Of a stretch of DNA of 64,000 nt, positions 33,737 through 43,249 are shown one piece after another. The stretch is from MVYY01 sp012517575. Its GTDB lineage: Bacteria > Bacteroidota > Bacteroidia > Bacteroidales > Paludibacteraceae. A program made the position numbers and the translations under genes. The notes under the pieces were generated by a model. The model was not told the DNA's origin. It was given only the letters and a program-made list of their open reading frames with translations, and did not search any database. The stretch covers positions 1-64,000 of the forward strand of contig JAVLUG010000013.1 in the NCBI GenBank assembly GCA_031629035.1, given 5' to 3'. The number at the start of each line of letters is the position of its first letter. Positions within the stretch are counted from its first letter, which is position 1.

Positions 33737-34900
33737 TTATTTTCGATTATCTACAATTTTCCCTTTAATCATCCAAACGCCGATTTTATCTGATTTGAAA
33801 TTGGTAGATGAAACAGCCGCAATTTTGCCATTTCCCAAATCACAAAGGGAATTCCATTTAGCCTCCTTGCTTAAAGGTACAGCGAAAGGTTGCGACGGTG
33901 AAATGAAATCGGACGGTTTATCACTGACAACAACTTCCATTGTGGATAATTCCCAGTTGGAAGTTCGATTATTGGTTGTTTGATACGACAGTACATAATA
34001 TCCATCTTCGGTACTAATTAAATATGGAGCACCGGCATAAACAGAAGAAGGAAGAGGCTCTTTTAAAGCCGAATAGCGATTGGGAGATTCTGCTAAAACA
34101 GGTTCCTTCCAATTATCAGCAATGGCATTCTTTACAATAAAAGGTTTGAACTGATCAAATCCATTGTCTTCTATTGCAACAAAGATTTCTTTTCCGTCAG
34201 TAGTCGCAACCGGCATGCCATCGCGGAAACCCTTTCGGAAGCTCACAGTCTTTTTATCGGTAGACCAACTTGTGCCATTATCGTCGGATTCGAGCATGGA
34301 AATTTCCTGTTCGTTGCTTTGCTGATAAGGAAATTCATTGGCAAAATAAAGTTGAATTCTGTCATCCGGCAAAAGAAGAAAAGAAGGTTCCCAGCATCCG
34401 TCAATAAATCGCGGAGCTGCTTGATATACAATTTGTTTTTCGCTCCAGGTATTGCCATTATCTCGACTTCTTTTTATGGCAATGGAAAAAGGATAAACTT
34501 CATCTTTATTAGGACGGAAATTACAGGCAAACAATATGTCGTTATTTGCAAGCTGAATAAATTCCGGATTGGCAATATTGATTTTTGCGGAAAGTCCATT
34601 GGTTGCGTTCGTATAATTGAAACTTCCAAAAACCAGCACTGAATCGCTCCATGTTTTTCCTTCGTCGAAACTATGCTTTACAAGCACATCTCCTTTTCTG
34701 TTTTCGTACGCAGCCAGCAACGAACCGTTGTTCAATCTTTTCACACGCGGATAGCCACCTTCGGCAGCAATACATACCAGTGATTTTTCATCCCATTGAA
34801 TGGAAAGTGAAGGTGATTTTGCAGCTATTTCATTGTTTTTCTGACACGAAAAACAAAGCAAAATAGAAATACAAATGGCTAATTCTTTAAAATATTGCAT
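33737..34900 (-). CDS. sialidase-like six-bladed propeller glycosidase (GH93-like), lipoprotein
   Basis: A 387-residue lipoprotein (LLCFSC, C19). It contains Asp-box/BNR repeats SFDEGKTWS, SRDNGNTWS and SDDNGTSWS, plus GGYPRVKRLNNGSLLAAY at the N-terminus, so it has the sialidase-type propeller fold. It lacks an obvious sialidase Arg triad that I can confirm. The neighbouring GH43 genes make an exo-arabinanase (GH93) the likelier identity, but this is inference. Its start lies 22 nt inside the end of the GH2 gene, indicating translational coupling. Confidence 0.75.
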   Translation of the reverse strand: MQYFKELAICISILLCFSCQKNNEIAAKSPSLSIQWDEKSLVCIAAEGGYPRVKRLNNGSLLAAYENRKGDVLVKHSFDEGKTWSDSVLVFGSFNYTNATNGLSAKINIANPEFIQLANNDILFACNFRPNKDEVYPFSIAIKRSRDNGNTWSEKQIVYQAAPRFIDGCWEPSFLLLPDDRIQLYFANEFPYQQSNEQEISMLESDDNGTSWSTDKKTVSFRKGFRDGMPVATTDGKEIFVAIEDNGFDQFKPFIVKNAIADNWKEPVLAESPNRYSALKEPLPSSVYAGAPYLISTEDGYYVLSYQTTNNRTSNWELSTMEVVVSDKPSDFISPSQPFAVPLSKEAKWNSLCDLGNGKIAAVSSTNFKSDKIGVWMIKGKIVDNRK

Positions 34901-36690
34901 ATTTTCTGATTTATCTGTTTTACTCTCGATTCATCCATTTTTATAACTTCTCGATCGTAAGTCATCAAACCGTTTACTTCAACTTCTACATCTGTTGTCT
35001 GTGTATAAACGGCTGCGGAGAAACCATGCTGAATCAAATTCATCAATTGTTCGGCATATTTCACATATTCATCCGTAACTTCTTTGGCACTGTTAAATTG
35101 AACGTATCCCCAATTGCGATCAGGTTCCCACAAATGTCCCTTTACAGCCCAGCCAATTCCGCCAAATTCTCCTAAAACTGTTGCACGTTGCCCATCATAT
35201 AAATACAGCGCAGGTTGTGGATAGTTGTGCAAATCCAATATATCACCCACAGGATAATGATTGCCTCCACTTGCAGGATTGACTAAACGGGAAGGATCGT
35301 AAAGTTTTGTCCATTCTGCAATTTCTTTCGTTTTAAATTGACCCCATGCTTCATTAAAAGGAACCCAAACACCCACACAAGGATAAGAATACAGAAAATC
35401 GATAATCTCTTTCCATTCCTTACGATAGTTTGCTTCAGATTCAGGTGAACGAAGAAATTCAACGCCGTTAAAATATTGACGGGGTTGCCACTGTGGCCCA
35501 TGATCACCACTTGGCATATCCTGCCAAACTATCATCCCCAAACGGTCACAATGCATATACCAGCGTGCCGGTTCAACTTTGACATGCTTACGAATCATGT
35601 TAAAACCGAAATCTTTGGTCTTCTGAACATCAAATTTTAAAGCTTCATCAGTTGGAGCAGTGTACAAACCATCGGGCCACCAACCCTGATCCAGCGGACC
35701 AAATTGAAACAAATTCTTGTTGTTCAACTGTAAACGAACAATTCCATTTTCATCTCGCTTAATGGAATATTTTCGCATGGCAGCATAACTTTTAACTTTG
35801 TCGATTTGTTTTGTTCCATCCCAAAGCGTGATTTCCAAATTGTACAAAAAAGGACTATCGGGCGACCACAGTTTTACATCATCGGGCATAACAACTTCTA
35901 AGGGAAGATGATTGATGGACTTAGCTGTAGCCACAATTCTTGAACCATCCAAAACTTTCACTTCAATCCTTTCCGAAGCAGAAAAATCGTTTGTCGCAAC
36001 TTCAATATTCAAAATATTTTTATCAATGTTTGGGATTGTTTTCACCTGCGTAATAAATTTTTCTGAAACAGGTTCGAGCCAAACTGTTTGCCAAATGCCG
36101 GTTACTGAAGTGTACCAAATGCCTTCGGGTTTATTCACTTGTTTCCCGCGTGGCTGATAACTGTCATTGGTTGGATCCCAAACTTTCACCATCAACTTAT
36201 TTGAACCGTTTTTTAGTGCGGAAGTAATTTCAAAGGAAAAAGGCGTGTATCCTCCACTATGCTGACCAACCTTAACATCATTTACCCAAACATCTGTTTT
36301 CCAGTCCACAGCGCCAAAATGTAGAATTATCCGATTATTTTTCCATTTTGAAGGTATTGTAAATTCTCGTTCATACCATAATTCATTTGCTTTTCCTACA
36401 TTCTTCTGAACACCAGACAAACTCGATTCGATTGCAAATGGAACCAGAATTTTTCCATAAAAAGTTGAAGGTGCTTGTTTGCCTACAGGAAGAATAGCAT
36501 AATTCCATAAACCATTGAGATTCAACCACTCAGTCCGTTCCATCAAAGGTCTGGGATATTCGGGCAATACATTATTAACATCAATTTGAGACGCCCAGCG
36601 GGTTTTGATTTTTTCTCCAGCGGGTTGCCATTGGGCAAAAGCAATAACACTAAATAGTGAACTTAACAGTAATAAATTTATTCTGAACAT
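34879..36690 (-). CDS. GH2 glycosidase, exported (beta-galactosidase/glucuronidase family)
   Basis: A 603-residue protein with signal peptide MFRINLLLLSSLFSVIAFAQ. A sugar-binding jelly roll (about 60-200, GLWNYAILPVG, HFGAVDWKTDVWVNDVKVG), an Ig-like domain (about 215-305) and a TIM barrel (about 310-600) follow. Acid/base E447 is in PFNEAWGQF and nucleophile E508 in VLGEFGG. It is shorter than LacZ-type enzymes and has no C-terminal domain 5, like many Bacteroidetes exported GH2 proteins; the exact glycoside is unknown. It is the first gene after the HTCS gene (108 nt) and overlaps the next gene by 22 nt. Confidence 0.88.
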   Translation of the reverse strand: MFRINLLLLSSLFSVIAFAQWQPAGEKIKTRWASQIDVNNVLPEYPRPLMERTEWLNLNGLWNYAILPVGKQAPSTFYGKILVPFAIESSLSGVQKNVGKANELWYEREFTIPSKWKNNRIILHFGAVDWKTDVWVNDVKVGQHSGGYTPFSFEITSALKNGSNKLMVKVWDPTNDSYQPRGKQVNKPEGIWYTSVTGIWQTVWLEPVSEKFITQVKTIPNIDKNILNIEVATNDFSASERIEVKVLDGSRIVATAKSINHLPLEVVMPDDVKLWSPDSPFLYNLEITLWDGTKQIDKVKSYAAMRKYSIKRDENGIVRLQLNNKNLFQFGPLDQGWWPDGLYTAPTDEALKFDVQKTKDFGFNMIRKHVKVEPARWYMHCDRLGMIVWQDMPSGDHGPQWQPRQYFNGVEFLRSPESEANYRKEWKEIIDFLYSYPCVGVWVPFNEAWGQFKTKEIAEWTKLYDPSRLVNPASGGNHYPVGDILDLHNYPQPALYLYDGQRATVLGEFGGIGWAVKGHLWEPDRNWGYVQFNSAKEVTDEYVKYAEQLMNLIQHGFSAAVYTQTTDVEVEVNGLMTYDREVIKMDESRVKQINQKICNILKN

Positions 36691-36798
36691 TGGCTAAATT
36701 TTTTAAAATTCTTTGTCAAGCAAACTTAGCTTAAAATTCAATAATCAAAAGAAAAAAATGAATCGAAAAATAAAAATATCATCTCAAAATAACAGAAT

Positions 36799-39700
36799 TT
36801 ACGAAAAATCTTTCGGCAAAACGCCAAATTGCTGTTGAAAGCATTTGGCAAAATAGGAAGGTGAGTTAAATCCAACCATGTAACATATTTCCGTTATCCT
36901 GTGATCGCCTTCCTTTAAAAGCTGAGCTGCTTTTTTGAGCCTTGCCACACGTAGATATTCGTTGGGCGTCAAATCAAGAATACCTTTTATTTTTCGGTAA
37001 AAACTGGCGCGGCTCATAAAGAAATGATCCGCCAAATCTTCAATGTTGAAATCAGGATTCGATATGTTTTCCTGAATAATATCATCCAATTTCTGTAAAA
37101 ATTCTTCATCCGACTTGTTCATTTCAACATGATTGATTCCTTTGAACGGATTCTTTAAAAAAGCTTCACGGAATTTTTCCCTGTTTTGCAACAAACTGGC
37201 AATTTGAGCCTGTAAAACATCCACCGAAAAAGGTTTTTCGATATATGCATCGGCTCCAACTTCAAATCCTTGCACTTTGGATTGAACATTAACTTTTGCC
37301 GTTAAAAGAATTACAGGAATATGACTGTATTCGATATGCGATTTAATAAAAGCCGTCAGCTCAAAACCATCCATTTCGGGCATCATCACATCACTTACAA
37401 CAAGATCGATATTTTTATTTTTCAATACATCCAAAGCTTCTTTACCATCTGAAGCCGAAAGAATGCTGTAGTCTCTTTTCAAACATTTTGTCAGAAAATC
37501 CATCATGCCTTTATCATCCTCTACCAAAAGAATCGACGGTCGCTTTAACGATTTTTCGCTTTTTTCCACTGTTTTCATATTCAAAGTTTCCTGCCTGTCG
37601 GGTTCTTCGTCAAGCAATTCGTTGTTTGTTAAGGGATTAAATGGTAATTTTACCCGAAACACATTCATCCCATTTTCAACTGAATAAGTGATTTCACCTT
37701 TCAACAATTCGGTTAACGACTTAGTCAGTGCCAGACCAATTCCTGTTCCGGTAACGATTTTATCTTTTTCCTTATTTAACCGCGTAAAAGGTTTAAATAT
37801 CTCATCTTTAAAACGATCTGGAATTACGGCACCGTCATTTTCTGTTTTGAAACAGAGTTTTTCGGAATGATTATCCGACAAAATTTCAAGAGAAATGTTC
37901 ACCAAACTGTCGCAATATTTCAAGGCATTGTTAATCAGATTACTGCAGATTTTTGTAAAAGCTTCCGCATCAATTTTTGTAACAATTTCCTTTTCAGGCA
38001 GGTTTAAGTTAAAGGAAATATTTTTCTGTTTTGCCAACGGTGTGAAACGATCAAAAGTTTCTTTCATCAACTCGGACAAATTGGTGCGTTTTTCTTTCAA
38101 TTTATATAGTTCGGCTTCTGTTTTTCTGAAATCCAACAATTGATTGGTCAAATCCAAAAGCCGGTCGGTATTTTTACTCATTACTTTCAGATTGTCTTTC
38201 ACATCGGTTGCAACAGTTTCATCATTTCTTAAAATCTGATCGAGCGGAGCTTTAATTAAAGACAACGGTGTCCTGATTTCATGAGCTACATTGGTGAAAA
38301 AATCGATTTTCGATTCATAAAGTTCTTTTTCTTTTTCCTGTTCAAAATCGCGCATTTTTTGGGAATGTATTCTTTTGGTTCTCTGATGAAAATAATTGAT
38401 CATTTCAAAAATTCCGGCAATAATAATCAGAAAGTAAAGCAGATAAGCCCACCAAGTTTTCCAAAAAGGAGGTTTAACGACAATATCCAATGTCTTTGTA
38501 GCCTTTTTTACACTTCCCGAAGAATTTGTATCGAAAGAGATAATCAGCCGATATTTTCCGGGATTCAAATTGGAATATACAACCGACTGAGAGCCGTTGG
38601 CCGGAATCCATTGTTTGTCGAATCCTTCCAGTTTGTACACTACATTTTTTGGACGCAACCCGGAATAATTCAAAATGGCATATTTAATCGTAAAAGAATT
38701 TTTGTTGTAGGGAAGTTGAATTTTTTGAGCATACGAAATGCTTTCTTTCAAAGGAGAACCGGCATCAGAAACATTCGCCGGAGAATTATTCAAATAAAAA
38801 TCAGTCAAAACGATAGGAGGCAAAATGTTGTTTTCCTTGAAATAAGCCGGATTAAACCGGACAAAACCATCAATGGAGCCAAAGTAAAGCGTTCCATCCG
38901 CAGCTTTATAACTTGATTTGTAATTGAATTGATTGGTTTTCAGTCCGTCATTTACAGTGAAATTTTCCATTACGCCTGTTTCGGGAACATATTTAACCAA
39001 ACCCGAATTGGTGGAAAGCCACAAGTTGCCTGAATTGTCTTCCTTTATCTGATAAACGACGTCATTTGGTAAACCGTTGGTGCTATTGACAGTTACGAAA
39101 GATTGAGTTTTTTTGTCGTACCTGCAAAAACCTCCACCTTCAGTGGTTATCCAGATTCTTCTTTTGCTGTCTTCGAACACCGAAGTGGTTTTATTGTAGG
39201 GGAGACTACCGGAATTGGAAGAATGAATGAAATTTTTCCACGTACGGGTTTTTGGATTGAACAGAAACAAACCTTTTACAAAAGTGGCAATCCAAATATT
39301 CCCATCCGTATCTTCAAAAATATCCTGAACAAAAGCTCCTTCCAATTCCTTTATTCTTGTAAAGGAATCGCTTTCGTAATTGTACGTATTCAATCCCGAT
39401 AAAGTTCCGATCCAAAGCGTATTTTCCCTGTCCTTGCAGATTGAAAAAACGCTGTTTTCCGACAAAGAATTGGGCTGGCTGGTTTTGTAGAAAGTTTTGA
39501 GCGATTTTGTTTTCAAATCATAGCGATTCAAACCTTTGGAAAAAGTTCCGATCCAAAGTGTGTTTTCGTCTCTGAAAAGTGCATGGATATTATGGTACAA
39601 GGAGTTTAGTTTACTGTCGACGGTAAGAAATTGTGAGGTTTTGGGGTCAAATAAATTCAATCCGTTGTCTTCCGTTCCGATCCACAATTTTCCGTCCGTA

Positions 39701-40797
39701 TTTTCGCAAAATTCCCGAACTCTTCTTCCTTTAATGGAATTTTCATTTTCAAGTGGGTAAAAAATTTCGAAATAAGTTAGCCGGTTCGGAAAATAATTTA
39801 CTCCGCCAAAATAAGTTCCCATCCATACGCCACCTTCATTGTCTTCATAAAGGGAATAAACGGCATTGTCGGAAAGTGAATAGGGAATAGCATTGTTGTG
39901 TCTTAAATTAATTACTTCACGGGAATAAAGGTTGTAGATATAAACACCCGATTCGGTTGCCACCCACAAATCATCACCTTTTCGTAAAATATTCCGCACA
40001 AAAATCGGTTGCCCGGTCTCATCAGAAGCCAATAATTTGTTATAAGTTCGTTCTACCAGATTAATTTGTAAGAGTCCCTGTAAGGAAGTTCCCATGAGCA
40101 GGCTATTCTGTTCGGCCAGCACACTTCCTATTTCACCGGTATTATAAAGAATTTCGTTATTCTGATTCAAAGAAAACTGCTGGATTTTACGGTTTTTCTT
40201 ATCAATTTGCAAAAAAGGCATTGAGTAGGGGAAAACCCAAACACCTTTTCCTTTGTTTTCGCAGAGTTTAATTCCTTTCAGCCCACCCGGAGGGGTTTTA
40301 ACACGGAAATGATCCAATGAATTATTTTCATAACGATATAAATAAACGCCTTTTTCTTCCACTGAAATCCAAACGTCACCTTCGCTGTCGATTATCATAT
40401 CGCTGACCACGCCTCTTACAGAATCATTCGAAGAAGTTTTTACATCGAAACGCTTAAATTTTTCACTTTTAGGCTCATAGATATAAACTCCTTCATCAGT
40501 TCCCAACCATAAATTTTCATCCTTGTCCTGTAAAATACACCGAAAAACATTGTCTTTGACTTCATTATTCGGGAAAAATTTAAAAACTTTGAATGTCAAG
40601 CCATCAAATCGATTCAAACCGTTTTTAGTGCCAAACCACATAAAACCCTGTCTATCCTGAAAAATAGACAAAACGGTATTTTGCGACAAACCATCATTGA
40701 TATCAAAATGTTTGAATTGATAGGAAGGCATGCCCCAAATAAACGACATAGAGAAAAACAGAAAAAAGATAATCAGAGAATTATGAAATTTGCACAT
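36799..40797 (-). CDS. hybrid two-component sensor/regulator (HTCS)
   Basis: About 1332 residues from the ATG at 40797, which precedes a good signal sequence; the frame stays open 32 codons further upstream. A periplasmic two-propeller sensor (repeats such as GFMWFGTKNGLNRFDG, WIGTLSGLN, WLSTNSGLVKY) spans about 20-660, then a Y_Y_Y domain (about 680-770). One TM helix (WWAYLLYFLIIIAGIFEMI, about 780) precedes HisKA (phospho-His in AHEIRTPLSLI, about 838), HATPase (GTGIGLALTKSL), REC (phospho-Asp in VVSDVMMPEMDG, about 1138) and an AraC HTH (about 1240-1332). It would sense an oligosaccharide and activate the surrounding locus. Confidence 0.95.
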   Translation of the reverse strand: MCKFHNSLIIFFLFFSMSFIWGMPSYQFKHFDINDGLSQNTVLSIFQDRQGFMWFGTKNGLNRFDGLTFKVFKFFPNNEVKDNVFRCILQDKDENLWLGTDEGVYIYEPKSEKFKRFDVKTSSNDSVRGVVSDMIIDSEGDVWISVEEKGVYLYRYENNSLDHFRVKTPPGGLKGIKLCENKGKGVWVFPYSMPFLQIDKKNRKIQQFSLNQNNEILYNTGEIGSVLAEQNSLLMGTSLQGLLQINLVERTYNKLLASDETGQPIFVRNILRKGDDLWVATESGVYIYNLYSREVINLRHNNAIPYSLSDNAVYSLYEDNEGGVWMGTYFGGVNYFPNRLTYFEIFYPLENENSIKGRRVREFCENTDGKLWIGTEDNGLNLFDPKTSQFLTVDSKLNSLYHNIHALFRDENTLWIGTFSKGLNRYDLKTKSLKTFYKTSQPNSLSENSVFSICKDRENTLWIGTLSGLNTYNYESDSFTRIKELEGAFVQDIFEDTDGNIWIATFVKGLFLFNPKTRTWKNFIHSSNSGSLPYNKTTSVFEDSKRRIWITTEGGGFCRYDKKTQSFVTVNSTNGLPNDVVYQIKEDNSGNLWLSTNSGLVKYVPETGVMENFTVNDGLKTNQFNYKSSYKAADGTLYFGSIDGFVRFNPAYFKENNILPPIVLTDFYLNNSPANVSDAGSPLKESISYAQKIQLPYNKNSFTIKYAILNYSGLRPKNVVYKLEGFDKQWIPANGSQSVVYSNLNPGKYRLIISFDTNSSGSVKKATKTLDIVVKPPFWKTWWAYLLYFLIIIAGIFEMINYFHQRTKRIHSQKMRDFEQEKEKELYESKIDFFTNVAHEIRTPLSLIKAPLDQILRNDETVATDVKDNLKVMSKNTDRLLDLTNQLLDFRKTEAELYKLKEKRTNLSELMKETFDRFTPLAKQKNISFNLNLPEKEIVTKIDAEAFTKICSNLINNALKYCDSLVNISLEILSDNHSEKLCFKTENDGAVIPDRFKDEIFKPFTRLNKEKDKIVTGTGIGLALTKSLTELLKGEITYSVENGMNVFRVKLPFNPLTNNELLDEEPDRQETLNMKTVEKSEKSLKRPSILLVEDDKGMMDFLTKCLKRDYSILSASDGKEALDVLKNKNIDLVVSDVMMPEMDGFELTAFIKSHIEYSHIPVILLTAKVNVQSKVQGFEVGADAYIEKPFSVDVLQAQIASLLQNREKFREAFLKNPFKGINHVEMNKSDEEFLQKLDDIIQENISNPDFNIEDLADHFFMSRASFYRKIKGILDLTPNEYLRVARLKKAAQLLKEGDHRITEICYMVGFNSPSYFAKCFQQQFGVLPKDFS

Positions 40798-40895
40798 GTG
40801 AAATTTTAAAATATTTGTATCGGGAAAAATCAAAATATTTCGAAGGAAACATTGAGAAAGCTCCGTATCATTTGAAAATCTTCTTTTCCCCAAAA

Positions 40896-43064
40896 TTAAA
40901 ATTTAATTTTCCCCTCTTTACCAAGCAATGCAGTTTGATTGATATCGAATAAAATAGCTTTAATCCTTTTGTATTTTCCTTCAAAATTGCCAGTAATTTT
41001 CCAACTGAGCGTTTTTGTGGCATCATTCCATGCAAAAACAATATTCCTAACTTTTCCGGAAACATAGTCGTACGAATTGCCGTCATCTTCCGTTAAACAG
41101 AACGTACCATTTTTCCCCGGATAAATATGAACTTCAATGACCGAAGTGGTATCCTGTTCGGTATGCTGAATGATTGGGCCAACAGGAAGGATGGCTCCGG
41201 CTCTTACATAGACAGGAATTTCGTCGAGAGCTTTAGAAACTGCCAGTTTACAAGGACCAATAATTAATTGATTTGTTTGAAAGTCGTACCATTTTTCTTC
41301 AGGAAGATAAATATTTCGCTTTCCTCCTTCGTTTAAAATTGGAGCAGCGAGTAAGTTTTTTCCCATAAGCCATTCGTCAGTCAAATTCAAAAGCGTTGTG
41401 TCATTCGGGAATTCCATGATCAACGGGCGCATAATTGGTTTATTCATTTGATATGCTTCATGAGCTAAGCTGTAAAAATACGGAATAAGCCGATAGCGCA
41501 AATTTAGCGATTTACGAATAGCAGCTTCAGCATCTTCTCCCCACAACCAAGGGAAACGAGGTGTGGTAAACAAATTGGAATGAGCACGCATGACTGGTAA
41601 AAAAACGGCTGTCTGATACCATCTTACAAGTAACTCCTTACTGGGATCCGTATTACCAAAACCTCCGATATCGCAAGACCCGTAAAACATACCGGAAAGA
41701 CTATAATTTAACAAATCAGCCGGTGTTTCCCGCAAAACTTCCCATGTGGATTTTATATCGCCATTCCATGTACAGTAAACAAATCGCTGATTTCCGGGTG
41801 AGAAAGATCGATTAATAGAGAAAAAACGAGTATTGGGGAGCACTTCGTTGTGTAACTCGAATTCCGCTTTATTCCAATAATAATAGCAGGTATAGTAAGA
41901 TTCTCCTTCATCGTTCCACCATGCATCAACTCCGTTTTCCAATAAGGGTCGAGTCTGATTTTTGTACCATTTTACTAAATCGGGATTGCTAAAATCCAAA
42001 TCACGATTGTTGTAGTCCGATTTTAAAATCCAACCTTTTTTCCGTGCTTCTATTAATTTAAGCGAATCACCTAATCGAGGCTTACGGATGCCTATAAATT
42101 TGATGCCTTGATTTTTGTAATCAGCAATTTGCTTTTGCGGCTCGGGAAATAACTTGTCGTTGAAAGAAAAATCGGAAAAGTCTTTGATCCCGTTTTCTTT
42201 CACAAAATAATCGGGGAAAGTGGTGTACCATTCAAAATCGTAAATAAAAGCATCTACGGGAAGATTACGGGAACGAAAATTATGAATAGCATCTTCAATA
42301 TACGCACGATCTGCCCATCCCCATTGCGATTGTAAGAAACCAAAAGCCCAACGGGGTGGAATTTTAGACTTTCCGGTAAGTGCAATTAACCGGTTTGTAG
42401 CTTCATAAAGATCGGAAGCAGGACAAAAATATAAATTTCCTGTTTTTCCTGAGAAATTCCATTCTATTTTAGTATCATCAATGGCTTTCCACGTGGCAGG
42501 ATGATTATCGTTTGCGGTGATTCCAAAAGTGCAAAAGCCAACGCTACTAAAACAATAGGGAATATCAACCGTACCGTTACCCTGTTTCCCTGCCGACTGC
42601 GATTTTAGCAAATTTTTGGTGGAAAAATTACCGGAACCATAAAATAAACTCTTTTGTGGAAGAGTATAATTGATTTTCTGAATGGAATCTCCCCATAACA
42701 GGGTTGCGTCCAAAATCAAAATTTTATCTTTGGAATCAGTTAAAGTCAAAGTTTGTTTTTGTGTGTCATACAATAGTTTTCCAAAATTGGTTTTAATGCC
42801 CACAACGGATTTTTTGGAAACAATTGAAAAATGATTTTTTGAATAATCCTTCCTTTCATCCAAAAAAACACTCTTGATTTTATCTAAATTAGCCGAATTA
42901 CTGAAGCTCAGGCAAAAAGCTGAATTGTCAACAACCGACAATTCAATCGATTTTCCTTCGGAAGAAATAACAAGTCCATTAGCAGTTTTAACACACTGAG
43001 CAACAAGTGTCCAACTTATCAATAAAAAAACATTCAAAAACAAAAATTTACTAAAGTTTTTCAT
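40896..43064 (-). CDS. GH31 glycosidase (alpha-glucosidase/xylosidase family), exported
   Basis: A 722-residue enzyme with a signal peptide (ends WTLVAQ). The N-terminal beta-sandwich ends at about 220. The (beta/alpha)8 core starts at PPRWAFGFLQSQWGW. The nucleophile Asp is in GVDAWWNDEGES (about 380), acid/base Asp in TWNGDIKSTW (about 434), then GMFYGSCDIGGFGN and the PVMRAHSN loop. C-terminal beta domains (LLAAPILNEGG, IPVYVRAGAILP) are complete. GH31 acts on alpha-glucose, alpha-xylose or alpha-galactose residues; which one is not decidable here. Its stop lies about 100 nt before the HTCS start. Confidence 0.92.
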   Translation of the reverse strand: MKNFSKFLFLNVFLLISWTLVAQCVKTANGLVISSEGKSIELSVVDNSAFCLSFSNSANLDKIKSVFLDERKDYSKNHFSIVSKKSVVGIKTNFGKLLYDTQKQTLTLTDSKDKILILDATLLWGDSIQKINYTLPQKSLFYGSGNFSTKNLLKSQSAGKQGNGTVDIPYCFSSVGFCTFGITANDNHPATWKAIDDTKIEWNFSGKTGNLYFCPASDLYEATNRLIALTGKSKIPPRWAFGFLQSQWGWADRAYIEDAIHNFRSRNLPVDAFIYDFEWYTTFPDYFVKENGIKDFSDFSFNDKLFPEPQKQIADYKNQGIKFIGIRKPRLGDSLKLIEARKKGWILKSDYNNRDLDFSNPDLVKWYKNQTRPLLENGVDAWWNDEGESYYTCYYYWNKAEFELHNEVLPNTRFFSINRSFSPGNQRFVYCTWNGDIKSTWEVLRETPADLLNYSLSGMFYGSCDIGGFGNTDPSKELLVRWYQTAVFLPVMRAHSNLFTTPRFPWLWGEDAEAAIRKSLNLRYRLIPYFYSLAHEAYQMNKPIMRPLIMEFPNDTTLLNLTDEWLMGKNLLAAPILNEGGKRNIYLPEEKWYDFQTNQLIIGPCKLAVSKALDEIPVYVRAGAILPVGPIIQHTEQDTTSVIEVHIYPGKNGTFCLTEDDGNSYDYVSGKVRNIVFAWNDATKTLSWKITGNFEGKYKRIKAILFDINQTALLGKEGKIKF

Positions 43065-43249
43065 CCTATTCGATTTTAAGTTTATACTTTATAGGGAATG
43101 ACGGAGATTCGCACTGCATCCATAAATATTAACAACTAATACAATTATTCCTTTTTGAATTTCAATAAAGCACTGCAAATTTAACTCTATTTGTTTATAG
43201 TTCCTACCATGCAAAACAGGAATTCAGTTACATCGTTACAAAAAAGAAA